From the NCBI GenBank assembly GCA_012517025.1, contig JAAYVT010000710.1:1-8615 (forward strand): a DNA stretch of 8,615 nt, written 5' to 3'. Below are positions 7,101 to 8,615 of this stretch, in pieces. Each line of letters opens with the position of its first letter. Position 1 is the first letter of the stretch. Source of the DNA: Phyllobacteriaceae bacterium. Its GTDB lineage: Bacteria > Pseudomonadota > Alphaproteobacteria > Rhizobiales > Ancalomicrobiaceae. A program made the position numbers and the translations under genes. The notes under the pieces are model-generated. The model did not search any database, was not told the DNA's origin, and saw only the letters and a list, made by a program, of their open reading frames with translations.

Positions 7101-7484
7101 GCGACCGGGGAGCGGCGCGAGCATCAGCCCTTCGCCCCAGGCGAGGAGATCGTCGAGGGCGAGGCGACAGTCGCCCTTCGCGGCGCGGCGGTTGCCGAGG
7201 GTGAGCAGGCGGCAGAGCCGGCCCCAGGCGGTGCGGTCGGACGGCCAGGCGAGGACGTCGGGGGTGCCGTCGGCAAAGCCGAGCCGGCAGCCGGGGACGA
7301 AGCGGATCCCGGCTTCGCGGGCGGCGACGTGGGCGCGCACCACCCCGGCGAGGGTGTTGCGGTCGGTGACGGCGAAGGCGGAAAGCCCGAGACGGGCGGC
7401 GGCGACGGCCCATTCCTCCGGCTGCGAGGCGCCGGTGAGAAAAGTGAAGGCGGAGGCGATCGCCAGTTCGGCATAGGCGGTCAT
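4131..7484 (-). CDS. dnaE2: Error-prone DNA polymerase DnaE2 (ImuC)
   Basis: 1117 residues, full length for this family (about 1,000-1,180). It is a C-family polymerase that performs translesion synthesis in SOS mutagenesis together with ImuA and ImuB. An N-terminal PHP-like domain starts YAELAIASAFTFL. It lacks the His-x-His of active PHP domains, as is usual for DnaE2. It continues with TDRNTLAGVVRAH (40-52) and GCRL (65-68). The catalytic aspartates are present in PDIDVDF (D382, D384) and KIDVLALG (D531). FQIESRAQM (581-589) and RPGPIQGDMV (611-620) are conserved polymerase segments. An OB-fold follows at about 967-1040, and the protein ends PKGRNFH, close to the family's usual C-terminus. 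The ATG at 7484 is the first start after an in-frame TGA and gives the family N-terminus, yet it has no adjacent Shine-Dalgarno. It lies 74 nt after imuB and is probably co-transcribed from an upstream LexA-controlled promoter outside the window. Confidence 0.96.
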   Translation of the reverse strand: MTAYAELAIASAFTFLTGASQPEEWAVAAARLGLSAFAVTDRNTLAGVVRAHVAAREAGIRFVPGCRLGFADGTPDVLAWPSDRTAWGRLCRLLTLGNRRAAKGDCRLALDDLLAWGEGLMLAPLPGRDRLTEEAPRLATTLDRLRESFGREWIRLAAQPLFGPGDRRRLARLARVADGAGVRLLAVGDLLHHAPERRPLADVMAAIRAGTTLDDAGDRLTPHAERHPRSPDEIARLFRDHPRAVAETVAVVERLSFSLDELRYEYPEEDLDGAPTAQEALVRLTRAGAARRWPDGVPEQVEAALAHEFEIIGELGYAPYFLTVHDIVRFARSRGILAQGRGSAANSAVCFCLGITEVDPARGDLLFERFISPERKEPPDIDVDFEHERREEVIAHIYEKYGRERAGLAAAVTTYRTRSALREVGKVFGLGEDAIARLSGTVWGSSSSGPKDEQAARAGMSLSDPHLARIFALAREIVGFPRHLSQHVGGFVLTRGRLDEVVPIQNAAMDGRTVVEWDKDDLDALGILKIDVLALGMLTALRKGLDLLDRHYGRRETLASIPAEDPAVYRMIAHADTIGVFQIESRAQMTMLPRLKPSCFYDLVVEVAIVRPGPIQGDMVHPYLRRRQGLEPVIYPSAELEAVLSKTLGVPLFQEQAMRIAIVAAGFTPAEADKLRRAMATFRRVGTIHSFQAKMVEGMVAKGYDRAFAERCFRQIEGFGEYGFPESHAASFALLVYASAWLKCRYPDVFACALVNSQPMGFYAPAQILRDAREHGVEVRPVCVLTSDWDATLEPAFPARDRVARRHADQTGDVHATHAIRLGLSRVKGLSRAAAERVVVERKGGYDSVVDLAARTRLDRADLLRLAEADAFAALGLTRRDAIWAVEALGPTRARDFLPLLDRPELGDLFAAEPTVALPPMPLGEEVIEDYRMLSLSLKAHPLAFLRADLAAIRTTPSERLADLRSGTHVRVAGLVLVRQRPGSAKGVIFLTLEDETGVANVVVWPKVFEKCRPVVLGGRLIVVDGRLQNEQGVIHVVADTLRDRTGDLARLAERGPALDPAMPGDEVTHPVTELRGKIAATAPLGRLVRDAPEVAGDLADLAARARRAMPKGRNFH

Positions 7485-7533
7485 GGCGGAGGTCCGAACT
7501 CGTCACACGGGGGCACACGGGAGGCGGCGTCGA

Positions 7534-7556
7534 CCGGGCGACCTCTCTCCGCCCGG
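7534..7556 (-). other. Intercistronic hairpin between imuB and dnaE2
   Basis: A perfect 7-bp stem (7550-7556 CCGGGCG with 7534-7540 CGCCCGG, read on the minus strand) closes a 9-nt loop GAGAGAGGT. It begins 2 nt after the imuB stop. There is no T-tract, so it is unlikely to terminate. The loop is the only Shine-Dalgarno-like sequence in the spacer, but it lies about 56 nt before the dnaE2 ATG. The bases just before the ATG (7485-7491, CTCCGCC on the minus strand) are an exact complement of GGCGGAG at 7547-7553, so an alternative pairing is possible. Confidence 0.5.
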
Positions 7557-7558
7557 CC

Positions 7559-8615
7559 TCAGGCGAACAGGCCGTGCAGGAACCAGCGCGGCCGCAGCGT
7601 CTCGCGCAGGAACAGGCCAGCGCGGAAGATCCAGAACCGCCGGCCGTCGCGCGCCTCGACGCGGAAATAGTCGCGGGTGGCGGCTTCCTCGGCGAGGCGG
7701 ATCTCCGGCGGGGCGAGCTCGGGATCCGCCGGGAGCGCGACGGGCGTGGGCGGCGGACGCGGGCCTTCCGGGCCGAGACCGAAGGGCAGGCGCCACCATT
7801 CGGCGGCGATGCGTTCGGGACCTTCGGCGTGGGCGACCTCGTAGAGCACGCGTCGCCAGCGGAAGCGGACGGGCGGGCCGTCGGGCAGCTCGGCGAGAGT
7901 GTCGATCGGTTCGGGACGGGCGAGGAGGCGCAGCGGCCGGGCCGGCGGCTCGTCGACGGCGGGGCCGGGCCGGAGCGCCCAGGCGCGGGCGGCGTCGCGG
8001 CCGTCGTCGCTCGCCGCCGGCACCTGGGCGACGGCGGCCTCGGGGCGATGGCCGGCGAGCGGGCGCGGGCGCAGCACCCGGTGGACACCGAGCCGGGCGC
8101 CGAGCCGATCGACGAGGTGGTCGAAGTCGACGTCGGCACGGGCGTCGCCGGTGAGATCGATCTGGGCGGGATCGTCGCGCTCGACCGACAGGACGGACAA
8201 GCGGACGAGATCGATGCCGAAGCCGACGTCGAGGCTCTCCTCCTCGATCCGCAGGCGTTCGCCGAACAGCGCGACGAGACGATCGGGGTCGCGCAAGGGC
8301 CGGCCGGTGCCGACGCGGAAGCGGCGGACGGCGCCGTCGACCCGCCACAGCCCGCATTCGGCGATGCGCAGCCCCTCGCCGCGTCGCTCCAGCGTCCCGG
8401 CGAGGCCGTGGGCGAGCGAGGCGAGCACCGTCGTCACGTCGTCGATCGACAGGATCGGCTCGGCGAAGCGGCGCTCGGCGAGGAGGGCGGGCGGCGGCAG
8501 ACGCGGCGAGATCGGTCGATCGGCGCGGCCGACCGCCTCGTCGAGACGGGCGAGGAGATCGGCGCCGAAGCGGCGGGCGAGGCCGGCGCGCGGCAGGGCG
8601 AGGAGATCGCCGACG
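7559..8615 (-). CDS. imuB: ImuB, Y-family DNA polymerase-like protein, partial (N-terminus beyond window end)
   Basis: 351 residues plus stop are visible, and the frame is open through base 8615, so this is the C-terminal part of the gene. ImuB is a Y-family polymerase-like protein, usually catalytically inactive, that bridges DnaE2, ImuA and the beta sliding clamp during SOS translesion synthesis. The visible part begins VGDLLALPRAGLARRFG, a helix-hairpin-helix-like segment typical of Y-family palms/thumbs. The little-finger-like region follows. A segment QIDLTG (8147-8164) sits where ImuB proteins carry a clamp-binding motif. The protein ends RDYFRVEARDGRRFWIFRAG then WFLHGLFA, a characteristic ImuB C-terminus. 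A GTG at 8437-8435 is internal, not the start. The polymerase active-site region is not in the window, so its inactivity cannot be checked here. Position directly upstream of dnaE2 supports the call. Confidence 0.92.
   Translation of the reverse strand, partial: VGDLLALPRAGLARRFGADLLARLDEAVGRADRPISPRLPPPALLAERRFAEPILSIDDVTTVLASLAHGLAGTLERRGEGLRIAECGLWRVDGAVRRFRVGTGRPLRDPDRLVALFGERLRIEEESLDVGFGIDLVRLSVLSVERDDPAQIDLTGDARADVDFDHLVDRLGARLGVHRVLRPRPLAGHRPEAAVAQVPAASDDGRDAARAWALRPGPAVDEPPARPLRLLARPEPIDTLAELPDGPPVRFRWRRVLYEVAHAEGPERIAAEWWRLPFGLGPEGPRPPPTPVALPADPELAPPEIRLAEEAATRDYFRVEARDGRRFWIFRAGLFLRETLRPRWFLHGLFA

Noticed and set aside
7501..7520. Short direct repeat (CACACGGG twice) in the imuB-dnaE2 spacer
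   Set aside because: Two 8-nt copies only, with no array structure; likely chance.
4080..7670. 1196-codon open frame on the plus strand over dnaE2
   Set aside because: Same cause: codon-aligned antisense of dnaE2, without recognisable domains.
5059..8139. 1026-codon minus-strand open frame overlapping dnaE2 and imuB
   Set aside because: It is an out-of-frame shadow, extremely rich in Arg and Pro, with no family resemblance. The overlapped frames carry clear DnaE2 and ImuB motifs.
7503..8357. 284-codon minus-strand open frame over the imuB end
   Set aside because: Arg/Pro-rich shadow of imuB; the imuB frame ends in the typical ImuB C-terminus.

Overview
The window is very GC-rich (about 70% by eye). 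Every supported gene lies on the minus strand, so the biological reading order runs from high to low coordinates. The gene content is an ImuB/DnaE2 mutasome cassette followed by a split pyruvate:ferredoxin oxidoreductase operon with a GltD-like flavoprotein. Together with the codon usage this suggests an alphaproteobacterium, perhaps a facultatively anaerobic or nitrogen-fixing one. That assignment is inference; no rRNA or other taxonomic marker is present.

Layout in order of transcription. (1) 8615-7559: the C-terminal part of imuB, whose N-terminus lies beyond the window. (2) 7558-7485: a 74-nt spacer with a strong GC hairpin and no usable Shine-Dalgarno in front of the next gene. (3) 7484-4131: complete dnaE2 (imuC), the error-prone DNA polymerase III alpha-like subunit. 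(4) 4130-3768: a 363-nt non-coding spacer. It contains an 8-bp all-GC hairpin just after dnaE2, a weak extended -10 candidate, a smaller GC hairpin, and a cluster of GAACCG/CGGTTC repeats just upstream of the next ribosome binding site. (5) 3767-1: a tightly packed operon porC (gamma) - porA (alpha) - porB (beta) - GltD-like Fe-S/FAD/NAD(P) oxidoreductase (cut off by the window start). Intergenic gaps are 3-12 nt and each gene has a good Shine-Dalgarno.

Functionally, imuB and dnaE2 encode the translesion-synthesis module used in SOS mutagenesis. ImuB links the polymerase to the sliding clamp and DnaE2 does the synthesis. The por genes encode a CoA-dependent 2-oxoacid (most likely pyruvate):ferredoxin oxidoreductase. 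The adjacent GltD-like protein probably moves electrons between its Fe-S clusters and NAD(P)(H), directly or through a ferredoxin not encoded in the window. Both modules are known families. I see no mobile element, CRISPR array, RNA gene or clearly new system. The less ordinary points are the SD-less dnaE2 start behind a hairpin, the repeat cluster before porC, the GltD-like partner of the por operon, and some local divergence in DnaE2.
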